The notes: generated from the sequence alone by a model not told the origin. Shown: positions 1-6,091, counted from the first letter of the stretch. The stretch: 7,123 nt of DNA from Chloroflexota bacterium (GCA_022707725.1 JAKJAB010000175.1:1-7123); one strand, 5' to 3'. Made by a program: numbers and translations.

Positions 1-45
1 CCTTCACCCAAGTTGGCAATTGACCGATCATCGTTAAGCCTCCAA

Positions 46-94
46 ATAGACAGACAGTCGTTAGTCCTGTAGTCAGGCAGCTAGACAGTTGATA
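46..94. repeat. Degenerate heptanucleotide tandem tract
   Basis: This stretch reads as about seven imperfect 7-base units. TAGACAG occurs at 47-53 and again at 82-88, exactly 35 bases (five units) apart. Between them lie variants such as GACAGTC and GTTAGTC, and TAGTC recurs at 62-66 and 70-74. The words resemble the GTAGACG heptads found after the rodA-like gene near 3997. Short heptad repeats of this style are known between genes in filamentous cyanobacteria (STRR repeats); assigning this tract to a comparable Chloroflexota class is inference. No reading frame or promoter is evident in 1-102. Confidence 0.4.
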
Positions 95-102
95 ATCCCA
101 AA

Positions 103-110
103 TCGTAAAC
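103..110. repeat. Left target-site duplication of the foldback element
   Basis: The 8-mer TCGTAAAC directly abuts the left end of the inverted-repeat element and is repeated exactly at 221-228, directly after its right end. A perfect 8-base direct repeat at both outer edges is the mark of transposase-mediated insertion, and 8 bp is the duplication length typical of IS66-family elements. Confidence 0.8.
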
Positions 111-220
111 GTAACTATTCAGGTGGGGCGCACTTTTACGCCTGCAATGACAGCAGGAAGCGCAAAAATTGCCGTTTTGGGTTCAGCTAAGTGCGTCCCA
201 CCTCAAGGCTGAATAGTTAC
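111..220. mobile_element. 110-bp MITE-like foldback element, probably IS66-type ends
   Basis: The element begins GTAACTATTCAG (111-122) and ends with its exact reverse complement CTGAATAGTTAC (209-220). A second inverted pair lies inside: 121-135 matches the reverse complement of 189-203 at 14 of 15 bases. The right arm has about 7 extra bases between the two blocks. The core holds two smaller inverted repeats, CCTGC/GCAGG (141-145 and 153-157) and CAAAA/TTTTG (163-167 and 175-179), so the whole unit could fold into a branched hairpin. It is flanked by 8-bp duplications and is too short to encode a transposase. Ends starting GTAA plus 8-bp duplications fit the IS66 family, so a non-autonomous derivative moved in trans is the best reading. 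Family assignment is from end sequence only. It lies just beyond the stop of the membrane-protein gene, where its hairpin could end transcription. Confidence 0.8.
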
Positions 221-228
221 TCGTAAAC
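221..228. repeat. Right target-site duplication of the foldback element
   Basis: This is the second copy of TCGTAAAC, immediately after the right terminal inverted repeat. It is identical to the copy at 103-110, which suggests the insertion is fairly recent or at least undecayed at its borders. Confidence 0.8.
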
Positions 229-232
229 AATC

Positions 233-277
233 ATTCGCCAATTCTCAATTCGCTGATTCTTGATTCGCTGATTCTTG
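233..277. repeat. 15-bp tandem repeat overlapping a gene end
   Basis: The 15-mer ATTCGCTGATTCTTG occurs twice back to back (248-262 and 263-277). A diverged copy precedes it (233-247). ATTC recurs at 233, 241, 248, 256, 263 and 271, giving alternating 8- and 7-base steps. The repeat covers the stop codon and last codons of the minus-strand membrane-protein gene and encodes its ESANQESAN tail. Confidence 0.7.
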
Positions 278-955
278 CTTTTGCTTCCTTTCACTGCGTT
301 TCTGCAGGGCGCGGGTGAAAAGGGCCAGGGCAAAGGCGAGCACGCCCACGCCGACAGCGATGATCAGGCCAGCACTGGCCCAGAATGGCAAGGGGAAGAG
401 GCGAATCAACGTGTCAGAGTAGTCGAACAGCCAGGTATCCGCCGCAAAGAAGATGCCATGGAAAGCCGTGAAGAACGCATCGAAGCCCACCGCCATCCAT
501 GCGCCCAGAAGCACCAACACGCACAGCGTGAACAAACTACCGTCGGAGAGCGCGCCCCACACCAGCGACAAGCGGCCCTGCCGAATCAGTACATACGCAG
601 CGACCACAGCGACGACAAACGCAATCAGTGCCGCCGCCGTTAACTGATCGTAGACCAGCTTGACATCGTCCATGTGGCTGATTTCGCGCGCGTTGAAGGC
701 CACCGTCCCATCCGCAAACTGCAAATCATCCAGGCGGCCTACCCCACGCGGCAGATTGAGAAACGCGATACTCTCGCGCGCCAGACGCAGACGTTCTCCC
801 GGCACCATACCCAACGGATCGTCCGGAAAGCCGGCCCTGGCATATTCCCATGCCGGATACCACGGCAACGTCAGCAAGCGCGCCATCCCGATCACCAGGA
901 TCAGAGGCACCGCAGCAGCGATCAACACCCGTAGCACACCCCGTACAATCTTCAT
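245..955 (-). CDS. TIGR01906/DUF1461 family membrane protein (Lit-like lipoprotein transacylase candidate)
   Basis: This encodes a 236-residue membrane protein with four likely helices (about 7-27, 107-125, 139-160 and 189-215) and a long extracytoplasmic loop after the first. The family signatures are visible: REISHMDDVK at 90-99, and a block near 159-188 with FD, FHGIFF, DTW, D and LFP. From memory, this family (PF07314/TIGR01906) includes Lit of Gram-positive bacteria, which moves an acyl chain within the lipoprotein N-terminal cysteine to make the lyso form. Its reported catalytic histidines are H85 and H157. Here H94 and H166 lie in the matching motifs with the same spacing of 72. Transacylase activity in this organism is inference; family membership is firm. 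The ATG at 955 is preferred; an in-frame GTG at 961 would add two residues. The basic tail ends in repeat-encoded ESANQESAN. Confidence 0.85.
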   Translation of the reverse strand: MKIVRGVLRVLIAAAVPLILVIGMARLLTLPWYPAWEYARAGFPDDPLGMVPGERLRLARESIAFLNLPRGVGRLDDLQFADGTVAFNAREISHMDDVKLVYDQLTAAALIAFVVAVVAAYVLIRQGRLSLVWGALSDGSLFTLCVLVLLGAWMAVGFDAFFTAFHGIFFAADTWLFDYSDTLIRLFPLPFWASAGLIIAVGVGVLAFALALFTRALQKRSERKQKQESANQESAN

Positions 956-984
956 GGTCACCCCATCTCTGTCGGATATTCCAC

Positions 985-1012
985 GTTATACCCTAAAACT
1001 TCAAGACTACAA
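985..1012 (-). promoter_or_regulatory. Candidate promoter for the minus-strand membrane-protein gene
   Basis: Read on the minus strand, TTGTAG (1007-1012) and TATAAC (985-990) are separated by 16 bases. The -10 box matches the consensus at five of six positions and the -35 at three (TTG). Transcription would begin near 978, about 20 bases upstream of the start codon. A small inverted repeat AGACT/AGTCT (1004-1008 and 1014-1018) overlaps the -35 box. This is a sequence-only prediction. Confidence 0.35.
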
Positions 1013-1048
1013 AAGTCTCAGTCGCGCAATTTGCCCAATAACGATTTA

Positions 1049-1057
1049 TGCTATAAT
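1049..1057 (+). promoter_or_regulatory. Extended -10 promoter of the min operon
   Basis: TGCTATAAT is a perfect extended -10 element: TG at 1049-1050, one base, then consensus TATAAT at 1052-1057. A weak -35 candidate, TTGCCC (1031-1036), lies 15 bases upstream, but extended -10 promoters tolerate poor -35 boxes. The expected start point is 1063-1066, only a few bases before the minC ATG at 1068, so the transcript would be leaderless or nearly so. Confidence 0.6.
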
Positions 1058-1067
1058 TGCTTATGTT

Positions 1068-1793
1068 ATGGAAGAGATGGCGCTCACACTCAAAGGCACC
1101 CAACAAGGCATCGTCCTGCGGCCCTTGTCCGACTCCTGGGAAGACGTGCTCCAGGGCCTGGAAAACGCCCTGCAAGACGCCGAAGCGTTCTTTCGCGGCG
1201 GGAGACTTATCGCGGAGATAGGGCACCAGGAATTGACGAAGGACATGCTGGCAGCCCTGCGAGCAATTCTGGACCGGTACGATATGGAACTCTGGGCCGT
1301 CCTGAGCGATAACGAAACGACGATCCATACTGCCCGTACCCACGGTCTGCGCACGCGCCTACCGGGAGAGACCGTCGGTTTGCTCCCAAAAGAGCAATCT
1401 GCCGCCGCTCCTACACTGCCGGATACGACTCCCCCCAGCAGCGTACGCACCGACCTCGGCGAGCACGCGCTGGTCGTGCAACGCACGCTGCGCTCCGGGC
1501 AAAGCATCAAATATCCCGGCCACGTGATTCTGGTGGGTGACGTTAATCCAGGGGCCGAGATCATTGCTGGCGGGCACATCATCGTATGGGGAAAGATGCG
1601 CGGGCTGGCGCATGCCGGCGCGCTTGGCGATGAACACGCGCTCATCTGCGCGATCGAATTAACCCCTGCGCAGCTTCGTATCGCCGGTTTTTTTGGACGC
1701 CCACCCGAAGGCCGTCGGCGCAAGTTGGTACCAGAGACAGCCAAAGTGAGTGAGGGTGCTATTGTCGTCGAACCCTGGCACACAAGGGAGTAA
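1068..1793 (+). CDS. minC: Septum site-determining protein MinC
   Basis: MinC blocks FtsZ polymer assembly away from midcell and is carried to the membrane by MinD. The 241-residue product has the two-domain build of the family. The N-terminal FtsZ-inhibitory domain spans about 5-105. A proline-rich linker (about 112-126) follows, then the C-terminal beta-helix domain (about 134-208), which dimerises and binds MinD. The beta-helix signatures are clear: RSGQ at 142-145, GDVNPGAEI at 157-165, GKMRGLAHAG at 175-184 and PAQLRIA at 200-206. The tail repeats the family pattern ending in AIVVEPW. The ATG at 1068 fits the family N-terminus and the promoter position; the in-frame ATG at 1077 has GGAAG only two bases upstream and remains possible. 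The frame is open further upstream, but that part does not resemble MinC. It is the first gene of the operon, and minD follows after one base. Confidence 0.95.
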   Translation: MEEMALTLKGTQQGIVLRPLSDSWEDVLQGLENALQDAEAFFRGGRLIAEIGHQELTKDMLAALRAILDRYDMELWAVLSDNETTIHTARTHGLRTRLPGETVGLLPKEQSAAAPTLPDTTPPSSVRTDLGEHALVVQRTLRSGQSIKYPGHVILVGDVNPGAEIIAGGHIIVWGKMRGLAHAGALGDEHALICAIELTPAQLRIAGFFGRPPEGRRRKLVPETAKVSEGAIVVEPWHTRE

Positions 1794-1794
1794 C

Positions 1795-2580
1795 ATGGCA
1801 GGAAAAATTGTCACCATTTCATCGGGAAAGGGCGGCGTCGGCAAAACGACCATCACAGCCAATATCGGCCTGGGATTGGCGATGTTAGGAGCGCGAGTCA
1901 TCTGCATCGATGCAGACATCGGATTGCGGAATCTGGACGTGATGCTGGGACTGGAAAACCGCATCGTCTACGACATCATCAACTACATCGAAGGTCGCTG
2001 TCGCTTCCGGCAGGCTCTGGTACGCGATAAGCGCTTCCCGGAGCTGTTTATGATGCCGGCAGCCCAGACGCGCGCGAAGGATGCGATCAGCGTCGAACAA
2101 ATGAAGAGTGTGGCTCACGAAGCCGCGCAAATGGTCGATTACGTTTTGATCGACTCTCCAGCCGGCATCGAACATGGCTTCCGCTGCGCTTCGGCTCCGG
2201 CGGAACTGGTGCTGGTCGTGGCTAACCCGGAAATCGCCTCGGTGCGCGATGCCGATCGCGTAGTCGGCCTGTTGGAAGCTGAGACCAACACGCCCGCCCG
2301 GTTGATCATCAACCGCGTCAAACCGGAGATGGTGTTCCGCAAGGAGATGTTGGCCCCGGAGGACGTGGTCGACATGCTCGCCATCGATCTGATTGGGCTG
2401 ATCCCCGAAGACCCTGAGATTCTGACAGCGAGCAACCGGGGAAATCCGATTGTGCTGAACAATGGTTCGCTCGCAGGGAAGGCGTTCCTGGATATTGCCC
2501 GGCGTTTGCAAGGGGAGGATGTACCTTTTGCACCCCTGAAACCCCCATCCTTTTTCCAACGTCTCCTCGGTTCGCACTGA
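1795..2580 (+). CDS. minD: Septum site-determining protein MinD, membrane ATPase
   Basis: MinD is the ATPase that binds the membrane in its ATP-bound dimeric form, recruits MinC and is released by MinE. The product has 261 residues, close to the usual 260-270. It shows the deviant Walker A motif SGKGGVGKTT at 10-19 with signature lysine K12 and catalytic K17, the DAD and GLRNLD switch I region at 39-48, the switch II motif DSPAGIE at 120-126, and NRV at 173-175. The C-terminus carries a short amphipathic helix, SFFQRLLGS (252-260), typical of the MinD membrane-targeting sequence, so the membrane-cycling form is intact. The start at 1795 gives the canonical N-terminus and lies one base after the minC stop. 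AAGGGAG (1784-1790) inside the minC end is its probable ribosome binding site, suggesting translational coupling. Confidence 0.97.
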   Translation: MAGKIVTISSGKGGVGKTTITANIGLGLAMLGARVICIDADIGLRNLDVMLGLENRIVYDIINYIEGRCRFRQALVRDKRFPELFMMPAAQTRAKDAISVEQMKSVAHEAAQMVDYVLIDSPAGIEHGFRCASAPAELVLVVANPEIASVRDADRVVGLLEAETNTPARLIINRVKPEMVFRKEMLAPEDVVDMLAIDLIGLIPEDPEILTASNRGNPIVLNNGSLAGKAFLDIARRLQGEDVPFAPLKPPSFFQRLLGSH

Positions 2581-2586
2581 AAGGAG
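2581..2586 (+). promoter_or_regulatory. Ribosome binding site of minE
   Basis: AAGGAG begins at the base after the minD stop codon and lies five bases before the minE ATG. This fixes the minE start and implies that ribosomes finishing minD can start minE. Confidence 0.75.
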
Positions 2587-2591
2587 TCCTT

Positions 2592-2855
2592 ATGAACTGG
2601 TTGAAGATTTTTAGACGTCGCAAAAACTCGGATCAGGAGATCGCCGCGCAACGCCTGCGGCTGGTCCTCGCGCACGACCGCGCCAACCTTTCACCGGGCA
2701 TGTTGGATATGTTGAAGGACGAAATTATCGCCGTGATTTCCAGACATTTGGAGATCGACGCCGATAAAGTAGAAGTCAACTTCACCGAAGACCAACGGGA
2801 GACGCGCCTGGTCGCCGATATCCCCCTCTCCACTCCCCGGCGAAAGGCCTTGTAA
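2592..2855 (+). CDS. minE: Cell division topological specificity factor MinE
   Basis: MinE stimulates the MinD ATPase and drives pole-to-pole cycling of MinCD, leaving midcell free for the Z ring. The 87-residue product matches the family length of 80-95. It opens with an amphipathic, basic membrane-binding segment (MNWLKIFRRRKN, 1-12). The MinD-contact stretch with QRLRLVLAHDR (20-30) follows. The C-terminal topological specificity domain (about 35-78) has the DMLKDEIIAVISRHLEID pattern followed by a beta strand. It is translated from its own strong binding site 11 bases after minD. The presence of MinE rather than only DivIVA-like factors implies an oscillating or gradient-forming Min system. 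Confidence 0.95.
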   Translation: MNWLKIFRRRKNSDQEIAAQRLRLVLAHDRANLSPGMLDMLKDEIIAVISRHLEIDADKVEVNFTEDQRETRLVADIPLSTPRRKAL

Positions 2856-2898
2856 ACGACGGATTCACACCAGCCACAATCGGCAAGGAAACGTCAAT

Positions 2899-3993
2899 AT
2901 GCGTTCATCACCCTGGCAAAACTTTGATTGGGGGTTGCTGCTCATCGCCATCCTGCTCAGCGTGGTAGGGTTGGCGATGATCTTCAGCGCCACCCAGGGG
3001 TCAACAGACCTCGCCGACACCTGGCGCAGACAATCGATCTACGCTGCCGTTGGCGTGGTGGTGATGTTTCTCGTGGCCTTCATCAACTATCGCTACCTGG
3101 AAAGCCTGCAATGGCCGCTCTACTTCTTGACCATCGGCATCCTCGTCTTCACCTTGCTCTTTGGCAGCAGCGAAATCGGCGATGTGCGCCGGTTCATCTA
3201 CATCGGTGGTGTCTCGATCCAACTCGCGTTCCCCGCCCTGATTTTACTCATCATCAGCCAGGCCAGCCTGTTGGCGCGCAACACGCCCAACCCGCCCGGC
3301 CTGCTGGAGATGATCGTCTCAGCCGGTATGACCGGTCTGGCAGCGATTCTGGTCTTCCAGCAGCCCAATTTGAGCACCGCCACGCTCTATATCGCCACGT
3401 GGGGCGTGATGCTCTTTGCTTCGGGCATCCCGTTCAGCCATATGCAAGGGATGGGTCTCCTGGGTCTGATTACGGCGCCAATTTTGTGGGCCAACATGGA
3501 TCCCTATATGCGCGACCGCATCTTCACTTTCTTCGATCCCACCAACGATCCTGGCGCGTACTACAACATTCAGCAGGCACTGATCAGCATCGGGTCGGGC
3601 GGCTTGCTGGGTAAAGGTTTCGCCACCGGCACCCAGAGCCAGTTGCACTTCCTGCGCGTCCGCCACACTGACTTCATCTTCTCGGTCATCTGCGAGGAGT
3701 TGGGCTTTCTCGGCGCGGTACTGATCCTGCTGCTCTTCGGACTATTGCTCTGGCGACTGCTGCGCATTGCGGCCAACGCCGCCGATGCCACCGGGCAACT
3801 GATCGTCATCGGCGTGACCACCTACATTTTTTATCAACTGCTCATCAACCTCGGGATGAACCTCAATGTGATCCCCGTCGCCGGGCTGCCGATGCCCTTC
3901 ATCAGCAGCGGCGGCAGCGCCCTGGTCATCACCTTTGTGGGGCTGGGGTTGGTCGAAAGTGTCGCCATGCGCCACAAACGGATGGAGTATTGA
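2899..3993 (+). CDS. rodA: SEDS family peptidoglycan glycosyltransferase, RodA-like
   Basis: SEDS proteins polymerise lipid II into glycan strands together with a class B penicillin-binding protein. RodA serves wall elongation and FtsW serves division. This 364-residue protein is almost entirely hydrophobic with about ten predicted membrane segments. The region IGSGGLLGKG (231-240), GTQSQLHFL (244-252) and HTDFIFSVICEELG (256-269) is strongly SEDS-like; D258 aligns with the catalytic aspartate. GTQSQL favours RodA over FtsW. PMPFISSGG (331-339) is the conserved late motif. Two departures stand out. The usual FQPSE-x-x-K block after the GG loop is replaced by IQLAFPALI (107-115), and FLPE reads FLRV. 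The start at 2899 is served by AAGGAA eight bases upstream. It lies 43 bases after minE without a visible terminator, so it is probably in the min operon. An FtsW role cannot be excluded. Confidence 0.88.
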   Translation: MRSSPWQNFDWGLLLIAILLSVVGLAMIFSATQGSTDLADTWRRQSIYAAVGVVVMFLVAFINYRYLESLQWPLYFLTIGILVFTLLFGSSEIGDVRRFIYIGGVSIQLAFPALILLIISQASLLARNTPNPPGLLEMIVSAGMTGLAAILVFQQPNLSTATLYIATWGVMLFASGIPFSHMQGMGLLGLITAPILWANMDPYMRDRIFTFFDPTNDPGAYYNIQQALISIGSGGLLGKGFATGTQSQLHFLRVRHTDFIFSVICEELGFLGAVLILLLFGLLLWRLLRIAANAADATGQLIVIGVTTYIFYQLLINLGMNLNVIPVAGLPMPFISSGGSALVITFVGLGLVESVAMRHKRMEY

Positions 3994-3996
3994 ACA

Positions 3997-4053
3997 GTAG
4001 ACGGCAGACAGTAGACGGTAGACGGGAGGGGATTGGGGATTTGCCATTTGCCA
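3997..4053. repeat. Heptanucleotide tandem repeats between rodA-like gene and gltX
   Basis: Directly after the rodA-like stop codon come four in-phase 7-base units with consensus GTAGACG: GTAGACG (3997), GCAGACA (4004), GTAGACG (4011) and GTAGACG (4018). A second, different heptad follows: TTTGCCA twice (4040-4046 and 4047-4053), just before the gltX ribosome binding site. The gap from 3994 to 4073 therefore consists largely of short repeats. I see no convincing terminator or promoter in it. Confidence 0.65.
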
Positions 4054-4059
4054 TTTTTC

Positions 4060-4065
4060 AAGGAG
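4060..4065 (+). promoter_or_regulatory. Ribosome binding site that fixes the gltX start
   Basis: AAGGAG lies eight bases before the ATG at 4074. The reading frame stays open upstream to an ATG at 3990, but that start would overlap the rodA-like gene end and translate the heptad repeats. The strong site and the family N-terminus both choose 4074. Confidence 0.8.
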
Positions 4066-4073
4066 ATTATATT

Positions 4074-5555
4074 ATGACAGTTCGTGTTCGGTTTGCACCC
4101 AGCCCCACCGGGGAGCCACACATCGGTAATATTCGCACGGTCGTCTTCAACTGGCTGTTTGCCCGGCAGAATCAGGGGCAATTTGTGCTGCGTATCGAGG
4201 ATACCGATCGCGCGCGCTACGTCGAAAAAGCCCTCCGCGTGGTCACCGATGGGCTGCGCTGGTTAGGGATGGATTGGGATGAGGGGCCGGAAGTCGGCGG
4301 CGACTACGGACCATACGTCCAGTCGGAGCGCCTGGGCATCTACAAGGAGAAAGCCGAGGAGCTACTCGCCCAAGGGCGCGCCTACCGCTGCAACTGCTCG
4401 CCAGAACGGCTGGAAGCCGTCCGTGAGGCGCAGCGCGCCCGCGGCGAGACGCCGATGTACGATGGTCATTGCCGCGACAAAGCGCCTGGCGAGGTCTCGC
4501 CCAACGAGCCGCACGTCATCCGCCTCATGGTGCCGCGTGAAGGCAACACCGTGATGCACGACATCCTGCGCGGGGACATCGTCTTCGAAAACCGCCTACT
4601 CGACGATCAAGTTTTACTCAAAAGCGACGGATTCCCCACCTACCACCTCGCTGTGGTGGTTGACGACCACATGATGGGCATCACCCACGTGATGCGCGGT
4701 GACGATTGGATTTCCAGCGAACCGAAGCGTCTGCTCCTGTACGAAGCCTTCGGCTGGCAGTCGCCCATCTACGCGCACGTTCCGCTGGTGCTGGGCACCG
4801 ATGGCAAGAAGCTCGGCAAGCGCCATGGCGCGGTCTCCATCGACGAATTCCGGCGGCAGGGCTACCTCCCCGAGGCACTGTTCAACTTCCTGGCGTTGCT
4901 CGGCTGGGCGCCTGGTTCAGGCGAGGAGCAGGAAATCTTCACCCGCGAGGAATTGATCGCGCGCTTCGACATCACACACATCAACCTCGCACCCGCCGTC
5001 TTTTCCTACGACAAGCTCAATTGGATAAACGGCCAGTACATCCGCGCCCTCTCGCAGGATGAGTTGCTCGAGCGGCTCATCCCCTTCTGGGAAGACTCAG
5101 GGCTGATCCCTACACCGGCCCCCACAGAAATCCGGCCCACGCTCAAACTGCTGGTTCCGCTGGTTCAGGAACGGCTCAAGACGCTGCGTGACGTCGTCGA
5201 ACTGACGGACTTTGTCTTCTGCGAAATCGATACACCGCCCATCGAGACCTTGATCGGCAAAAAGATGACGGCGGAGCAAAGCCTGGACGCCATCCGCCGG
5301 GTGCAAGCACTGCTGGCAGGACTCCTACACTTCGATGCCGAAACGATGGAAGGACCGATGCGCCACCTCGCCGAGGAATTGGGCTTGAAGGCCGGACAAC
5401 TGTTCAGTATCGTGCGCAATGCCGTAACGGGCAAGGAGGTTTCACCGCCACTGTTCGGCAGCATCGAGGCGTTGGGACGCGAGAAGACACTCAGGCGGTT
5501 GGAGGTGGCAGAAGAGGTTTTAGTAGCACATCTCAAGGAACAACAGGGCGAGTAG
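4074..5555 (+). CDS. gltX: Glutamyl-tRNA synthetase
   Basis: This cytosolic class I aminoacyl-tRNA synthetase joins glutamate to tRNA-Glu using ATP. The 493-residue product has the normal bacterial length. The Rossmann catalytic domain opens with RFAPSPTGEPHIGNIRT (5-21), carrying the HIGH-type signature as HIGN. The second signature, KMSKS in the family, appears as KLGKRHG at 246-252. Between them, IEDTDRARY (41-49), the likely zinc-binding stretch with C106, C108 and C133, and HLAVVVDDHMMGITHVMRGDDW (191-212, quoted in part) are typical. Residues from about 325 to the end form the helical anticodon-binding domain. Whether it is strictly tRNA-Glu specific or also charges tRNA-Gln cannot be told here; that depends on gatCAB and glnS elsewhere. 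It may be read from the upstream operon or from an unseen promoter. The next gene starts 19 bases after its stop. Confidence 0.97.
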   Translation: MTVRVRFAPSPTGEPHIGNIRTVVFNWLFARQNQGQFVLRIEDTDRARYVEKALRVVTDGLRWLGMDWDEGPEVGGDYGPYVQSERLGIYKEKAEELLAQGRAYRCNCSPERLEAVREAQRARGETPMYDGHCRDKAPGEVSPNEPHVIRLMVPREGNTVMHDILRGDIVFENRLLDDQVLLKSDGFPTYHLAVVVDDHMMGITHVMRGDDWISSEPKRLLLYEAFGWQSPIYAHVPLVLGTDGKKLGKRHGAVSIDEFRRQGYLPEALFNFLALLGWAPGSGEEQEIFTREELIARFDITHINLAPAVFSYDKLNWINGQYIRALSQDELLERLIPFWEDSGLIPTPAPTEIRPTLKLLVPLVQERLKTLRDVVELTDFVFCEIDTPPIETLIGKKMTAEQSLDAIRRVQALLAGLLHFDAETMEGPMRHLAEELGLKAGQLFSIVRNAVTGKEVSPPLFGSIEALGREKTLRRLEVAEEVLVAHLKEQQGE

Positions 5556-5574
5556 CCGCAAGCGGTGGCTCAAT

Positions 5575-6045
5575 ATGGAAATCGATTACGCAGGGCTAAA
5601 AAACGAACTTGTCAAGGCTTTTGATACAAACAGAGTATGGATTCTGGCGACTTCTGATGGCAGCCGGGTCTCTGCCTGCTCGATGAGCATTGTTCACGAC
5701 GGGGTCCACATTTACTTCCAAACCAGCCGGCTGCTCGAGAAATATGCGCAGATCATGCAGAACAGCAACGTTGCACTATGCTATGCGAATGTATCCATCG
5801 AGGGCGTGGCGTTTGATGTCGGGAATTGGGAAGACAATCCAGAAGCCAAAACACTTTACCTCAAGCACCACAGAGGGTCATACGAGGCCTATAGCACGTC
5901 ACCGGGTCACGTCGTGATCAAAGTCGTTCCACATTACGCGGTGTTTTGGAAATATATCGACGGGCAACCGGCGCGGGATTTTCTCTATCTGACAGAGCAA
6001 AAGGCAGAGCGACTGTTTTACTTCGATCAATATCCCAAAGCATAA
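5575..6045 (+). CDS. Pyridoxamine 5'-phosphate oxidase-family FMN-binding split-barrel protein
   Basis: The 156-residue protein has the pattern of small flavin-binding split-barrel proteins. An N-terminal helix precedes the strand VWILATSDGSRVSACSMSIV (21-40). Then come a strand with DGVHIYFQTS (42-51), a KYAQIMQNSNVALCYA segment (56-71) typical of the FMN-phosphate region, and a C-terminal strand VVIKVVPHYAVFW (113-125). Members bind FMN, F420 or haem and range from redox enzymes to stress proteins. The substrate cannot be read from sequence, and true PdxH activity is unlikely given the short length and missing PdxH C-terminal signature. The start at 5575 has GGTGG (5564-5568) six bases upstream. 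It follows gltX closely but is less GC-rich: my count over 5641-5940 is about 53%, against 67% in the gltX stretch 4441-4500. It may therefore be a later arrival. Confidence 0.82.
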   Translation: MEIDYAGLKNELVKAFDTNRVWILATSDGSRVSACSMSIVHDGVHIYFQTSRLLEKYAQIMQNSNVALCYANVSIEGVAFDVGNWEDNPEAKTLYLKHHRGSYEAYSTSPGHVVIKVVPHYAVFWKYIDGQPARDFLYLTEQKAERLFYFDQYPKA

Positions 6046-6085
6046 CGCCTTCACGTGCCGGCATCCTTAAAACAACCAAAGAGAG

Positions 6086-6091
6086 AGGAGG
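6086..6091 (+). promoter_or_regulatory. Ribosome binding site that fixes the receiver start
   Basis: AGGAGG is a perfect Shine-Dalgarno sequence, eight bases before the GTG at 6100. It selects this GTG over an in-frame GTG at 6055 that has no comparable site. Confidence 0.8.

Noticed and set aside
660..1067. Extension of minC upstream to 660
   Set aside because: The added 136 residues lie antisense to the membrane-protein gene and across its promoter region, and do not resemble MinC.
1061..1783. Long open frame on the minus strand opposite minC
   Set aside because: The plus-strand frame encodes an unmistakable MinC. The antisense translation is rich in serine, arginine and proline, matches no family I know, and is a shadow of codon bias.
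1885..2577. Long open frame on the minus strand opposite minD
   Set aside because: It lies entirely within minD, whose motifs are complete, and shows low-complexity H/Q/R/D-rich content typical of an antisense shadow.
3995..4056. CRISPR array
   Set aside because: The units are 7 bases long and contiguous with no spacers, and no cas genes are present.
3990..4073. Possible 28-residue N-terminal extension of gltX
   Set aside because: It would overlap the rodA-like stop, translate tandem repeats and put the start ahead of a strong AAGGAG site that clearly serves 4074.
4041..4073. TTGCCA/TATATT as a gltX promoter
   Set aside because: The spacers would be 14 or 21 bases, and the TATATT directly abuts the start codon, downstream of the ribosome binding site.
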